This document shows, one piece after another, positions 14,329 to 23,706 of a stretch of DNA of 64,000 nt. The number at the start of each line of letters is the position of its first letter. Within the stretch, counting starts at the first letter, position 1. The stretch lies in contig NZ_VZPL01000022.1 in assembly GCF_008801575.1 (NCBI RefSeq), positions 1-64,000 of the forward strand, written 5' to 3'. The notes beneath the pieces were generated by a model. That model did not search any database. It saw only the letters and a list, made by a program, of their open reading frames with translations, and was not told the DNA's origin. The translations under genes and the position numbers were made by a program. This DNA comes from Xanthomonas cissicola (GTDB taxonomy: Bacteria; Pseudomonadota; Gammaproteobacteria; Xanthomonadales; Xanthomonadaceae).

Positions 14329-15462
14329 ATGTCTGCTGTCTGTTTTTCGTTGCGCGCGCTACTGCGCTCCACGCTGCTTTTCATCGTGTTTGGCAGCCTG
14401 CCGTTGGCCCACGCGCAGACGCGCGCGCTCACCTATGCCGGCGTCAATCTGTCCGGTGCCGAATTCGCATCTTCCAAAAAGCCCGGAGTCCTCAACAAGG
14501 ACTATATGTACGCGGCGGCCAGCGATTACACCTATTTCGCCGGTGTCGGCATGAATACCATCCGCCTGCCGATCCTGTGGGAACGGCTGCAGCCCACCGC
14601 GAGCGGCGAACTGGATCCGGCCCAACTCGCGTTGCTGCAACAGGCCGTGGCACGCGCCAAGGCAGCCGGCATGTATCTGGTCATCGATATCCATAACTAC
14701 GCCAAGTATTACGGCTACAAGATTGGCAGCCCGGAAGTACCGGTGGCCACGTTTACCGATCTATGGCGTCGTCTCGCACTGGCGTTCAACAGCGACAACG
14801 CGGTGATGTTCGGGCTGATGAATGAGCCCAACAATATTTCGGCCAGCGAATGGGCCGGCGCAGCGCAGGCCGCCATCGATGCCATCCGCAGGACCGGTGC
14901 CAATAACCTGATTCTGGTGCCCGGCGCATTGTGGACCGGTGCGCATAGTTGGTATTCCACCACGACCGATGGCTACTCCAACGCCACCGCGCTGACGTCC
15001 ATCTACGACCCGCTCGATCGCTACGCCTTCGAAGTGCATCAGTATCAGGATGCCGATTCCAGCGGCACCAGCAGCACCTGTGTCAGCAGCACCATTGGCG
15101 CCGAGCGCCTGCGCAACTTCACGCAGTGGCTGCGCACCAACCGCAAGCGCGGCTTTCTGGCCGAATTCGGCACCGCCAACAATGCGGTGTGCAACCAGGC
15201 GCTGCAAGGCATGTTGGCGTACATGGAAACCAATGCAGATGTGTGGCTGGGTTGGACCTGGTGGGCGGCCGGTTCGTGGTGGAACCTCAGCTACGCATAC
15301 AGCGTGCACCCCAACAAGGACGGCACCGACAAGCCGCAGATGGCGATCCTGTCGCCGCAGGCCGCACTCGCCACGCGTGCACCGGTCGCTGCTGCCGCGG
15401 CGCGCACTTCCGCTGCATCGACCTCCGCAACAAGCACATCCGTTGCACGCACGGCACGCTGA
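14329..15462 (+). CDS. GH5 endoglucanase, third of three, with low-complexity tail
   Basis: A secreted 377-residue protein with a signal peptide (cleavage near LAHAQT) and a GH5 domain whose catalytic Glu residues lie in FGLMNEPNN and FLAEFGTANN. Unlike the other two copies it carries about 27 extra C-terminal residues rich in Ala, Ser, Thr and Arg (for example AAARTSAASTSATSTS). This looks like a linker without the binding module it would normally join, so it may be a remnant. GAGGA at 14316-14320 supports the start. The conserved array implies duplication followed by divergence. Confidence 0.93.
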   Translation: MSAVCFSLRALLRSTLLFIVFGSLPLAHAQTRALTYAGVNLSGAEFASSKKPGVLNKDYMYAAASDYTYFAGVGMNTIRLPILWERLQPTASGELDPAQLALLQQAVARAKAAGMYLVIDIHNYAKYYGYKIGSPEVPVATFTDLWRRLALAFNSDNAVMFGLMNEPNNISASEWAGAAQAAIDAIRRTGANNLILVPGALWTGAHSWYSTTTDGYSNATALTSIYDPLDRYAFEVHQYQDADSSGTSSTCVSSTIGAERLRNFTQWLRTNRKRGFLAEFGTANNAVCNQALQGMLAYMETNADVWLGWTWWAAGSWWNLSYAYSVHPNKDGTDKPQMAILSPQAALATRAPVAAAAARTSAASTSATSTSVARTAR

Positions 15463-15467
15463 TGCCA

Positions 15468-15494
15468 GACAAGCCGCCGTAAGGCGGCTTTGTC
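15468..15494 (+). terminator. Terminator after the third GH5 gene
   Basis: GACAAGCCGCC, a GTAA loop and GGCGGCTTTGTC form a strong hairpin immediately after the stop. The 3' arm contains TTT, with few T beyond it. Confidence 0.7.
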
Positions 15495-15754
15495 TTACGC
15501 ACGCAGCGCGCGGGCAAACGGCGTTGGCACGATGGGATGCACACGCCGATTACTGCGATTCCATCGTGGATAGCCATGTTGCTGCGTGCTCGGCCGCAAC
15601 AGCCGTTTCGATGTAAACAACGCGTGTAGCGCAGGTGAACTGGCACCTGCGCATTTCAGCTTACTGAACTTTCGTCGCGGCCGCTTGCGGCCTTTCACCT
15701 GATGGCGATAAGCCGCCCTCCAGCATGAGCGCACTTCACTGCAGGAGCATTCCC

Positions 15755-16198
15755 ATGACACAGCGATTGATGAAGACCGCACTGATCGGCGTCCTAGCCT
15801 TGGTGTCGCAGGGCGCGTTGGCACAAGCGGCCGACAAGCCGGCCAAGGCGCTCACCTCCGGTGAGGTCACCAGCATGCTCACCGCAAAGGGCTACACCAA
15901 GGTGCACGACCTCAAGTTCGAGCACGGCGTCTGGACCGCGGATGCGCGTAGCGGCGACGGCAAGGATGTGGACGTGCACATCGACCCGGTGACCGGCCGC
16001 GTCTATGGCGACCAGACCACCTCCAAGCTCAGCGAAGCCGACGTGCGCGCATCGCTGTCCACCGGCGGCTATGCCGATGTGCACGACCTCAAGTTCAACG
16101 ATGGCCTGTGGAAGGCCGATGCCAAGCGCAACGGGCAGAAGGTCGAACTGCACGTGGATCCGGAAGACGGCCACGTGGTGAGCGTGGAGAACGATTGA
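15755..16198 (+). CDS. Secreted PepSY-domain protein, two repeats
   Basis: A 147-residue protein with a signal peptide (ALIGVLALVSQGALAQA) and two tandem PepSY-like repeats of about 55 residues. Each has the pattern GYT/A.VHDLKF..G.W.ADA...G..V..HVDP..G.V, at roughly residues 32-90 and 91-147. PepSY domains are often linked to inhibition of secreted proteases or to envelope signalling; the target here is unknown. GCAGGAG at 15741-15747 fixes the start. It appears monocistronic and ends before a strong terminator. Confidence 0.85.
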   Translation: MTQRLMKTALIGVLALVSQGALAQAADKPAKALTSGEVTSMLTAKGYTKVHDLKFEHGVWTADARSGDGKDVDVHIDPVTGRVYGDQTTSKLSEADVRASLSTGGYADVHDLKFNDGLWKADAKRNGQKVELHVDPEDGHVVSVEND

Positions 16199-16517
16199 GT
16201 TGGCGCACGTCACGTTGGCCTGCCAGGCGGGTAGGGCAGATCGAGCATCGCAGAGGACGCACGCAGCGTAGCCACGCTGCCGCGCCTTGGGCCGACATGT
16301 AGCGTCAGTGCAGCAAGCCACTGATCGCGCAAGATCGCATCTCAGCGATGTTGCATGGCGATGGGCTAGATGCCTGACATGACACAGCAACGCAAAAGGC
16401 CTCCGATGGGAGGCCTTTTGCGTAACAGAAGATTCTCACCGATGGTGGCGCGAACCGGAGTGCTGGTGTGCTGGTGCGTTGCTGCTACACCGTGTGGCAG
16501 CAGTGGATCGGCAAGCC
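16199..16517. other. Convergent intergenic region
   Basis: About 319 bases between the PepSY gene and the M28 peptidase gene, which converge. The only recognisable element is the palindromic terminator at 16391-16422. No coding potential was seen. Confidence 0.5.
16391..16422. terminator. Bidirectional intrinsic terminator
   Basis: A perfect 14-bp stem (CGCAAAAGGCCTCC / GGAGGCCTTTTGCG) with a GATG loop. The stem carries A4 on one arm and T4 on the other, so it can terminate transcription from both converging genes. Confidence 0.85.
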
Positions 16518-18275
16518 TCAGCGTGGGGGCTTGGCCATGTTCGTCTGCGTAGCCGTACTGGTGGCGTCGGCCGGCTGCGCGCTCGCCGCACTTGTGCCAG
16601 GCCTGCCGGCCATCATGCGATCGCGCGCGGCCTTGAACGGGTTGCCGGGGTACCAGTTGGGCCAACGTTCGCCAGCAGCGACCTCCTTGCCCACGCCATA
16701 GACCACCTGCAGATCTTCGATGGTGCCATCGAGCTTCCAGGTGGCGGCGTCGTATTCGTCGCCAGGCGCGTGATAACGATGGCGTCCGTAGTCCTCGGCG
16801 ACGGCACGCCCGGCGGCAGTGCCGCCCTCGCGCAGGTCTTCGCCGCCATCGGCATACAACGCCGGCACGCCGGCCTTGGCGAAGTTGAAGTGATCCGAAC
16901 GGAAATACGAGCCGCTTTGCGGGGTGGCTTCCGCGTGCAGGGTGCGCCCCTGCATCGCGGCGATCGGCTTGAGGATGTCCTCCAGCTCCGAGCTGCCCAT
17001 CCCCACCACGGTGACATCGCGGGCGCGCCCGGCCACCGACATCGCATCCAGATTGATCACCGCCGCGATCTTGTCCAGCGGGAAACTCGGGTTGGCCACG
17101 TAGTATTTGGAACCCAGCAGGCCGGATTCTTCCAGCGTCACCGCCAGGAACACCACCGAGCGCGTCGGCTTGGGGTCTTGATGGGCGAATGCGTCGGCGA
17201 TTTCCAGGATGCCGGCCACGCCGGTGGCGTTGTCCACCGCGCCGTTGTAGATGTTGTCGCCGCGTTCACCCGGATGCTTGCCCAGGTGGTCCCAATGCGC
17301 CATGTACAGCACCGCCTCGTCGGCGTGGCTGGTGCCCGGCAGCACGCCGACCACATTGCGCGAGGTCTTCGCCGCGATCGTACTCTTGAGGTCGACCGAC
17401 CAGCTGGCCTTCAAGGGCACCGGCTTGAAGCCGCGCTTGCTGGCGTCCTTGTAGGCCTGCGTCAGGTCCAGTCCGGCATTGGCGAACAATTGCCTGGCGG
17501 TCTCGGCGCTGATCCAGCCCTGCACCGGCAGGCGCGGGTCGGGGTCGTCCTTGGCCGGCAAGTCGTATTGCGGGCCGGACCAAGAATTTTTCACCACGTC
17601 CCAGCCATAGCTGGCACCGGGCGTGTCGTGCACGATCAACGCCGCAGCCGCGCCCTTGCGTGCGGCTTCTTCGAACTTGTAGGTCCAGCGCCCGTAGTAG
17701 GTCATGCGCTTGCCGTCGAACAACTTGGCATCGTCGGTGTGGAAGCCCGGGTCGTTGACGAACATCACCACCGTCTTGCCCTTCCATTCCTGGCCGGCGT
17801 AGTCGTTCCACTGCTGCTCGGGCGCATCCACGCCGTAACCGACGAACACCAGCTCGCTGTTGTCCAGCTTGACCTCGGCTTGGCCGGTGCGGGTGCCGAC
17901 CACGATGTCGGTGCCGAAGGCGAGGGTGCGGGTCTGCTCGCCGCTGCGCAGGCTGGGGGCGGTGGATGCATCGGCGGTGGTTTCCACCATCGGCACCTCC
18001 TGGAACCAGCTGTCGCCATTGCCGGGCTGCAGCCCGATGCGCTGCATCTGGTCGCGAATGTAGGTCACGGTCTTTTCTTCGCCGGGCGTCCCCGGGCCGC
18101 GGCCTTCGAAGTCGTCCGACGCCAGTGTCTTGACCAGTTCGGCGAAGTCGCCAGTGGTCATGTCCGGGGAGAAGGTGTGGCGGCTGACCGGCGCGCTGGG
18201 CGCATCGGCGGGTTCGCGTTTGCAGCCGGCCAGGGCCAGCGTCGCGGCCAGGCACAACAGGATCTTGCGGGGCAT
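16518..18275 (-). CDS. M28 family zinc metallopeptidase, lipoprotein
   Basis: A 585-residue protein with a lipoprotein signal (LAATLALAGCKRE, Cys near 18), a PA-type insert domain around residues 130-260 and an M28 aminopeptidase-like catalytic domain. Zinc ligands and catalytic residues can be placed in AHWDHLG (His, Asp base), GAVDNATG (bridging Asp), LEESGLLG (Glu), NLDAMS (Asp) and RYHAPGDEYD (His). M28 enzymes are cell-envelope or secreted di-zinc exopeptidases. A low-complexity Ala/Thr/Ser tail of about 30 residues ends the protein. It is likely anchored in the outer membrane, facing the periplasm. Confidence 0.93.
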   Translation of the reverse strand: MPRKILLCLAATLALAGCKREPADAPSAPVSRHTFSPDMTTGDFAELVKTLASDDFEGRGPGTPGEEKTVTYIRDQMQRIGLQPGNGDSWFQEVPMVETTADASTAPSLRSGEQTRTLAFGTDIVVGTRTGQAEVKLDNSELVFVGYGVDAPEQQWNDYAGQEWKGKTVVMFVNDPGFHTDDAKLFDGKRMTYYGRWTYKFEEAARKGAAAALIVHDTPGASYGWDVVKNSWSGPQYDLPAKDDPDPRLPVQGWISAETARQLFANAGLDLTQAYKDASKRGFKPVPLKASWSVDLKSTIAAKTSRNVVGVLPGTSHADEAVLYMAHWDHLGKHPGERGDNIYNGAVDNATGVAGILEIADAFAHQDPKPTRSVVFLAVTLEESGLLGSKYYVANPSFPLDKIAAVINLDAMSVAGRARDVTVVGMGSSELEDILKPIAAMQGRTLHAEATPQSGSYFRSDHFNFAKAGVPALYADGGEDLREGGTAAGRAVAEDYGRHRYHAPGDEYDAATWKLDGTIEDLQVVYGVGKEVAAGERWPNWYPGNPFKAARDRMMAGRPGTSAASAQPADATSTATQTNMAKPPR

Positions 18276-18436
18276 CGGAACTCCTCGTGCGGCGGAATCC
18301 CGATCTTAGAGCCTGCGCCGCATGGCGAGGTGAGCGCGTCGCTGCGTGCGCTGCAGTCGCATGGCGGGCCGGGCAGGGCGCCTGGAGCAGGTGCCCTGGA
18401 TCCGGCGCACGCACCGGCAGGTGCGTGTTGCGTCGG

Positions 18437-19093
18437 TCAGTCCTTCGGCGCGACGTCGCTGTCGAAGCTGCGCGCGGTGGCGCCGCTCACCGCGCCGATC
18501 TTGGCGCTGCGGTGCACGTACAGGTTGACCTCGCGCTCGAAGTGCAACGGCCCATCGACCACTGCATCCGGGCCGATCACCACACGCGGCTTGCGCGAGG
18601 GCTGGAACGAAAAACCGAAGCTCGGCTTGCTCACTTCGATGCCGCCGCGCACATGCGAACCTACCCCGACAGTGATGTCGCCATTGACCGTCTCGATGCC
18701 CTTGCCGAGCTCGGTTCCCACCAGCCCGATGCTGCCGTTGACCGTTTCCACGCCGCCACTGATCTGGCTGCCGCGCTCGGCGAGGATGCTGCCATTGACC
18801 GTTTCCAGCCCGCCGGACACCGTCACTTTCTGGCCCAGCGTGATCGAGCCGTTGACCGTTTCCACGCCACCGGTACGCGCGTTGTCGCCGATGCGGATGC
18901 CGCCGTTGACGGTTTCCACGTTCTTGGTTTGGGCACCGGCACCGATCTCGATGGAGCCGTTGACCGTTTCCAGGGCGCCATAGGTCTTGCCGGCATCTGC
19001 GCTGATCTTGCCGTTGACCTTGCTGACGTCCTCGTCGGCCCAGGCGCTCGTGCAGACCAGGGACAGTGCCAGGAGAAGAATTTGGGGCTTCAT
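18437..19093 (-). CDS. Secreted repeat protein built from ETVNGSI repeats
   Basis: A 218-residue protein with a signal peptide (cleavage near TSAWA-DE). The body has six repeats of 18-19 residues, each beginning ETVNG(S/G/D)I and ending in a Gly-rich turn, plus a degenerate first copy (KVNGKI). Such spacing fits a parallel beta-solenoid, like the polymer-forming or DUF4097-type cytoskeletal folds. A non-repeat end of about 60 residues follows. No catalytic motif is visible. The function is unknown; a structural or adhesive envelope role is an inference only. It stands alone between convergently and divergently read neighbours. Confidence 0.85.
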   Translation of the reverse strand: MKPQILLLALSLVCTSAWADEDVSKVNGKISADAGKTYGALETVNGSIEIGAGAQTKNVETVNGGIRIGDNARTGGVETVNGSITLGQKVTVSGGLETVNGSILAERGSQISGGVETVNGSIGLVGTELGKGIETVNGDITVGVGSHVRGGIEVSKPSFGFSFQPSRKPRVVIGPDAVVDGPLHFEREVNLYVHRSAKIGAVSGATARSFDSDVAPKD

Positions 19094-19253
19094 GCTGAAC
19101 CTCGCGCGGCGGCGGTTGTCTGGGGCGTGGCGGCGATCACATCATGCTTGGCTACAATCGCGCACCTGCCTGAAGTCACTGGATCTTTCGTTGCCCCCTT
19201 CGCCCGCACCGCTGCCGCGCCTGCCGCTCGCTCCTGCCACCGGCCGTGGACGG

Positions 19254-20489
19254 ATGTGGCTGGCGGTGGGCGTGCTGGCCTGCACCTTGCTGGGCAGCAT
19301 GGGCGCAAGCGCGCAGAGCCAGCGCGAGACCGAGCGCAAACTGCAGCAGCTGCGCGATGAGCTCAAGACCATCAGCGCCGATCGACGCGAACTAGAAGGC
19401 AAGCGCGGCACCGCCGCGCAACAGTTGCGCCAGGCCGACGAGAAAGTGGCCAAGACCGCACGTGCATTGAGCGAGACCGAAGCGGCGATGCGCGCGCAGG
19501 AACAGCATCTGTCCACCCTGCAGCAGGAACGCGCGCAATTGCAGCGCGGCCTGCAGAACCAGCGCGCGCAGCTGGCGGCGTTATTGCGCGCCGCCGATCA
19601 GGTGGGCCGCAATGCACCGCTGAAGGTGCTGCTGTCGCAGGACACGGTGGGCGATGCCACGCGCATGCTGGCCGATCACCGCTATGTGCAAAACGCACGC
19701 GCGCAGCGCATCCACGCCTTGACCACGCAACTGGATGCCCTGGCGACAGTGGAACAGGACATCGCCACCCGGCGCCAGACGCTGGATGCCGCGCGTGCGC
19801 AGCAAAAGGCGCAGGCGGCCACGTTGCAGAAGGATCGCTCGCAACAGGCGGCCACCGTCGCGCAGCTGGACGATCGCTACAAACAGCGCGCCGAGCGCGA
19901 AAAGGCAATCGGCCAGGACGCCAAGGCGCTGGAACAACTGCTCGCCAATCTGCGCGCGGCCGCCGCCAAGGCCGAAGCCGAACGGCGCGCTGCCGCCAGA
20001 CGCGCCGCCGCCGAAGCCGCCGCACAGGCCAAGCGCAGCAAAACCGAGCGTTCCGATCGCCCCGGCAAGACGCCACCCAAGGTAGTCGCCAACGCACCGG
20101 CCCCCAAGGTCGGTGGGCTCAGCTGGCCGGTGGCGGGCAATCTGCTGGCGCGCTTCAATGCCACCTTGCCCGATGGCCACACCAGCAAGGGCGTGCTGAT
20201 CGGCGCGCCTAAGGGCACCACCGTGACTGCAGTGGCCGATGGCACGGTGGTGTTTTCCGACTGGATGACCGGCTACGGCATGATCCTGATCGTGGACCAC
20301 GGCAACGGCTACATGAGCCTGTACGCGCATAACGACACCTTGCTGCGCGATGCCGGCGCATCGATCAAACGTGGCGACGCGGTGGCCAAGGTCGGCAGTT
20401 CGGGCGGGCAGGGCGTGCCGGCGCTGTACTTCGAATTGCGTCGTAACGGGCAGCCGGTGGATCCATCGAGCTGGCTGCAACGCCGCTGA
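19254..20489 (+). CDS. envC: Murein hydrolase activator EnvC family protein
   Basis: This 411-residue protein has a signal peptide (cleavage near GASAQS), a long coiled coil (about residues 25-250, Gln/Arg/Ala-rich) and a C-terminal LytM/M23 domain (about 290-411). EnvC activates the AmiA/AmiB amidases that split septal peptidoglycan, and its LytM domain is degenerate. Here too the HxH zinc site is incomplete: SLYAHND is present, but the first His/Asp motif reads LARFNATLPDGHTSKG. The start is uncertain: 19254 is the last ATG before the signal peptide, and a TTG further upstream is possible. ctpA follows after about 105 bases, a common pairing. Confidence 0.9.
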   Translation: MWLAVGVLACTLLGSMGASAQSQRETERKLQQLRDELKTISADRRELEGKRGTAAQQLRQADEKVAKTARALSETEAAMRAQEQHLSTLQQERAQLQRGLQNQRAQLAALLRAADQVGRNAPLKVLLSQDTVGDATRMLADHRYVQNARAQRIHALTTQLDALATVEQDIATRRQTLDAARAQQKAQAATLQKDRSQQAATVAQLDDRYKQRAEREKAIGQDAKALEQLLANLRAAAAKAEAERRAAARRAAAEAAAQAKRSKTERSDRPGKTPPKVVANAPAPKVGGLSWPVAGNLLARFNATLPDGHTSKGVLIGAPKGTTVTAVADGTVVFSDWMTGYGMILIVDHGNGYMSLYAHNDTLLRDAGASIKRGDAVAKVGSSGGQGVPALYFELRRNGQPVDPSSWLQRR

Positions 20490-20593
20490 GCGCCGCGCAC
20501 CGCCCGCGATTCAACGCGGATTTACCGCTGCTTCGCGCATAATCCGGTCAGCTCCGCGCTGCGGGGCGCCTTATCTCTTTGTCGGAGTGCTTC

Positions 20594-22120
20594 ATGCGCG
20601 TAGCCGTCCTGTCCGTTGCCCTGTCGCTGGCCCTGTTCGCGTCGCCTGGTTGGGCGCAGAAGGCCGGCCCCGCCGCCGCCCAGGCCAGCGCGGACGATCC
20701 GGAAGCCAATGAAGCCGCTGTTTCCAAGGTGCCACTGGATGAGATCCGCCGTTTCGTGGCGGTCTACAACGCGGTCAAGCAGGCCTACGTCGACCCGGTC
20801 GAAGACAAGAAGCTGATGCACGCCGCCGTGCGTGGCCTGCTCTCGGACCTGGACCCGCACAGCACCTATTTCGACAAGGAAGATGCCGAAGCCTTCGACG
20901 AACAGGCCACCGGCGCCTACGACGGCATCGGCGTGGAATTGCTGCAGCAGCAGGACAACACCCTCAAGGTGATCGCGCCGATCGACGACACCCCGGCCGC
21001 GCGCGCCGGCATCCGCGCCGGCGATGTGATCGTGGCCATCGACGGCAAGCCGATCGATGCCAGCAAGGCCATGGAGCCGCTGCGTGGCGAATCCGGCAGC
21101 AAGGTCGTGTTGACCATCATGCGCGACAAGACGCCCAAGCCGTTCGATGTGACCCTGCAGCGCGAAACCATCCGCGTGGCCAGCGTGCGCAGCAAGCTGC
21201 TGGAGCCGGGCTTTGGCTACATCCGCATCAGCACCTTCCAGGCCGACACCGGCGCCGACTTCCAGAAGAACCTCAAGCAGCTGCAGGCCGGCGGCAAGTT
21301 GCGCGGCCTGGTGCTGGATCTGCGCAGCAACCCCGGCGGTCTGCTGACCTCGGCGGTGCAGGTGGCCGACGATCTGCTGGACAAGGGCAATATCGTCAGC
21401 ACGCGCGGGCGCATCTCCATCAGCGATGCCAAGTTCGACGCCACTCCGGGCGATCTGCTCAATGGCGCACCGGTGGTGGTGCTGGTGGACGCCGGCTCGG
21501 CCAGTGCCTCGGAGGTGCTGGCCGGCGCGCTGCGCGACAACAAGCGCGCACGCATCATCGGCAGCCGCACCTTCGGCAAGGGCTCGGTGCAGACCGTGCT
21601 GCCGCTGGACAACGGCGACTCGGTCAAGCTCACCACCGCGCGCTATTACACGCCCAGCGGCAAGTCGATCCAGGCCAGCGGCATCGTGCCGGACGTGCTG
21701 CTCACCCCCGAACCGCAGCCGGGCGATGCCGATGTGCCGACCAGCCTGACCGACTACAGCGAAGCCACCTTGCCGGGCCACCTGCGCGGCGACGACGAAG
21801 GCGAGGAGGGCTACAGCGCCGGCGACGTGCTGCCGGGCGACGGCCCGATCACCGAAGCCTTGGCCGAACTCAAGCAACCCGGCGCCGCCGCCAAGGCGCA
21901 GGCTGCACGCAAAGCCAAGGCGCAGGCCGCGCAGAAGGCGAAGGCCGCCAATAAGACCGGTGCCGAGCCCAAGCCCGCCGCAGCGCGCCCGGCGACCACG
22001 GACAAGCCCAGGTCGGCCGAACCGGCAGGCAAAGCCAAGCCGGCCACTACACCCCCAGCGCCAGCCGAACCGGTGCAGCCGACGACGCCGACGGACAAGC
22101 CTGCCGAGCCGGTCAACTAA
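20594..22120 (+). CDS. ctpA: C-terminal processing protease, S41 family
   Basis: A 508-residue periplasmic protease with a signal peptide (SPGWA-QK), a PDZ domain (about residues 85-170) and an S41 tail-specific protease domain. The catalytic Ser lies in AGSASASEVLAG and the Lys in RTFGKGSVQT, the classical Ser-Lys dyad. The last 120 residues are a Lys/Ala/Pro-rich low-complexity tail, longer than in E. coli or Pseudomonas CtpA. CtpA-type enzymes cleave envelope proteins, including peptidoglycan hydrolases, which suits its place after envC. CGGAG at 20583-20587 supports the start. Confidence 0.93.
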   Translation: MRVAVLSVALSLALFASPGWAQKAGPAAAQASADDPEANEAAVSKVPLDEIRRFVAVYNAVKQAYVDPVEDKKLMHAAVRGLLSDLDPHSTYFDKEDAEAFDEQATGAYDGIGVELLQQQDNTLKVIAPIDDTPAARAGIRAGDVIVAIDGKPIDASKAMEPLRGESGSKVVLTIMRDKTPKPFDVTLQRETIRVASVRSKLLEPGFGYIRISTFQADTGADFQKNLKQLQAGGKLRGLVLDLRSNPGGLLTSAVQVADDLLDKGNIVSTRGRISISDAKFDATPGDLLNGAPVVVLVDAGSASASEVLAGALRDNKRARIIGSRTFGKGSVQTVLPLDNGDSVKLTTARYYTPSGKSIQASGIVPDVLLTPEPQPGDADVPTSLTDYSEATLPGHLRGDDEGEEGYSAGDVLPGDGPITEALAELKQPGAAAKAQAARKAKAQAAQKAKAANKTGAEPKPAAARPATTDKPRSAEPAGKAKPATTPPAPAEPVQPTTPTDKPAEPVN

Positions 22121-22285
22121 GCGTGGGCAACAGACCTGCGCGCGGCGTCGTGACGTAGGTCCGGTCGGCACACAGGAATCGGTGGAGGAGTGGTACATGC
22201 CACACCGAACATCGGGCCCCGCTGACCTGGCAGCAGCGCGCGCGGCTTGCTGGCTGCTTCAAGACCGCGCTGACCCAGCGGGGAA

Positions 22286-23278
22286 TCACACCCGCTGCGT
22301 TGTTGCCAACACCTCGGGATTGACCAGGTTGCGCGGTGTGCCCGCCGCGAACGCCAGCACATTGTCGAACGCCGCATCGAAATACAGCGCGTAGCTGTCG
22401 CGCTCCACGTATCCCAGATGCGGTGTCGCCAGCACGCGCGCATGCCGCAGCAGCGGATCGCGCGGGTCCAGCACCGGCTCGTGCTCGAACACATCCAGCG
22501 CGGCCTGCGCCGGCCGGCCCGCGTCCAACGCAGCGAGCAAGGCGCCAGGCGCAATCAACTCGGCGCGGCTGGTGTTGACCAGCAACGCGTCGGCGCGCAT
22601 GCGCGCCAGATCCTGGGCGGTGACGTCATGCCGTGTCTGCGCAGTCAGACGCCGATGCAGCGACAGCACGTCGCTGCGTTCGAACAGGTCCTCGCGACTG
22701 CCCGCAACCGCGAACCCATCGCGCGCTGCCTGCGCACAGGACGCCTCGCCGCCCCACACCACCACCTGCATGCCGAAGGCGCGCCCGAAGCCGGCCACGC
22801 GTTGGCCGATTCGCCCGTAACTCCAAATCCCCAACGTGCGCCCATGCAGCACGCGGCCCAAGCCGGGATCGCCAAGCGCCTGCCAGCGTCCCTGTTGCAA
22901 TGCATGCTGGTAGTCGGTCAGCCGACGGCTGGCCGACAGGATCAGCGCCCAGGTCAGCTCGGCCGGCGCCACCGGCGAGCCGACGCCTTCGGCCACCGCC
23001 ACACCCAACGCGGTGCACGCCGCCACATCCACATGCGCACCCACGCGCCCGGTCTGGCTGATCAGTTTCAGCCGTGGCAGCCGTTGCCGCAGCGCCGCAT
23101 CCACCCGCGTGCGTTCGCGGATCAACACCAACGCGTCGGCGTCGGCCAGGCATGCGGCGCGCGCATCGAGCTCCGCATCCAACGCGCCCAGCACCTGCAT
23201 CTGGTGGCCCTGCAGTTGCTGCAGGCAGGGCAGCCGAGCGACGGCGCCCTGGTAGTCGTCGGGCACCACAATGCGCAT
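22286..23278 (-). CDS. D-isomer-specific 2-hydroxyacid dehydrogenase family protein
   Basis: A 330-residue cytosolic NAD-dependent oxidoreductase. The NAD-binding loop is degenerate but recognisable (LGIWSYGRIGQRVAGFGRAFGM, in place of GxGxxG). Catalytic positions can be placed: Arg in LVNTSRAELI, Glu in DVFEHEPV and His in ATPHLGYVE. The substrate specificity cannot be read from the sequence. Its ATG overlaps the TGA of the upstream DUF1820 gene (TGATG at 23276-23280), so translation is probably coupled. Confidence 0.9.
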   Translation of the reverse strand: MRIVVPDDYQGAVARLPCLQQLQGHQMQVLGALDAELDARAACLADADALVLIRERTRVDAALRQRLPRLKLISQTGRVGAHVDVAACTALGVAVAEGVGSPVAPAELTWALILSASRRLTDYQHALQQGRWQALGDPGLGRVLHGRTLGIWSYGRIGQRVAGFGRAFGMQVVVWGGEASCAQAARDGFAVAGSREDLFERSDVLSLHRRLTAQTRHDVTAQDLARMRADALLVNTSRAELIAPGALLAALDAGRPAQAALDVFEHEPVLDPRDPLLRHARVLATPHLGYVERDSYALYFDAAFDNVLAFAAGTPRNLVNPEVLATTQRV

Positions 23279-23598
23279 CAGCGTGGCTTGATCGGCGAGG
23301 GGAACGGGGTGACCACCTTGTCGCCGGTGGTGGCATCGCGAATCACCGACTGGCCCTTTTTCTCGACTTCTTCGATCCGCACGATGCTCTGCATCGGCAG
23401 GTGCAAGGTCCTGGTATTGCCGAATTCCTCGCGCAGGCGTTCTTCGGTGGGGTCCACCACCAGCCCGTCGTGCACGTCGAACACCAGCTCGCCGATCTGG
23501 TTGAAGCCCCATAGATGGCTGCCGGTGACCTCACGCGCGTAGAGCTCGTACACCTTGCCATGATTGAGGAAGGTGACTTTGTACAGAGACTTGGACAT
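23278..23598 (-). CDS. DUF1820 family protein
   Basis: A 106-residue protein starting MSKSLYKVTFLNHGKVYELY, with the conserved DUF1820 blocks LWGF..IGELVFD, VVDPTEERLREEF and LHLPMQSIVRIEEVEKKG. The family is widespread in gammaproteobacteria and uncharacterised. There is no signal peptide or membrane segment. It is the first gene of a two-gene unit with the 2-hydroxyacid dehydrogenase, overlapping it by one base. The start at 23598 is chosen because the family begins there. Confidence 0.93.
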   Translation of the reverse strand: MSKSLYKVTFLNHGKVYELYAREVTGSHLWGFNQIGELVFDVHDGLVVDPTEERLREEFGNTRTLHLPMQSIVRIEEVEKKGQSVIRDATTGDKVVTPFPSPIKPR

Positions 23599-23706
23599 GC
23601 CCACGATTATAGGCGCGCGCCTGGACAGCGACATGCGCGGCATCGTGCCGGTACCTGGGCCACGCCCAGGTTGCGGCCTGCGGGTACAGCCGGTGCGCTG
23701 CGCGCC

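Noticed and set aside
16479-18983. Frame of more than 800 codons antisense to the M28 gene and the ETVNGSI gene
   Set aside because: It runs across two real minus-strand genes and a terminator and has no family resemblance.
18600-19030. CRISPR-like DNA repeat
   Set aside because: The TTGACCGTTTCCA units recur every 54-57 bases, in frame with a protein repeat, without identical full-length repeats or unique spacers.
20522-22198. Long frame antisense to ctpA
   Set aside because: It is Gly/Arg-rich and without motifs; the S41 protease gene with signal peptide and catalytic dyad is clear on the other strand.
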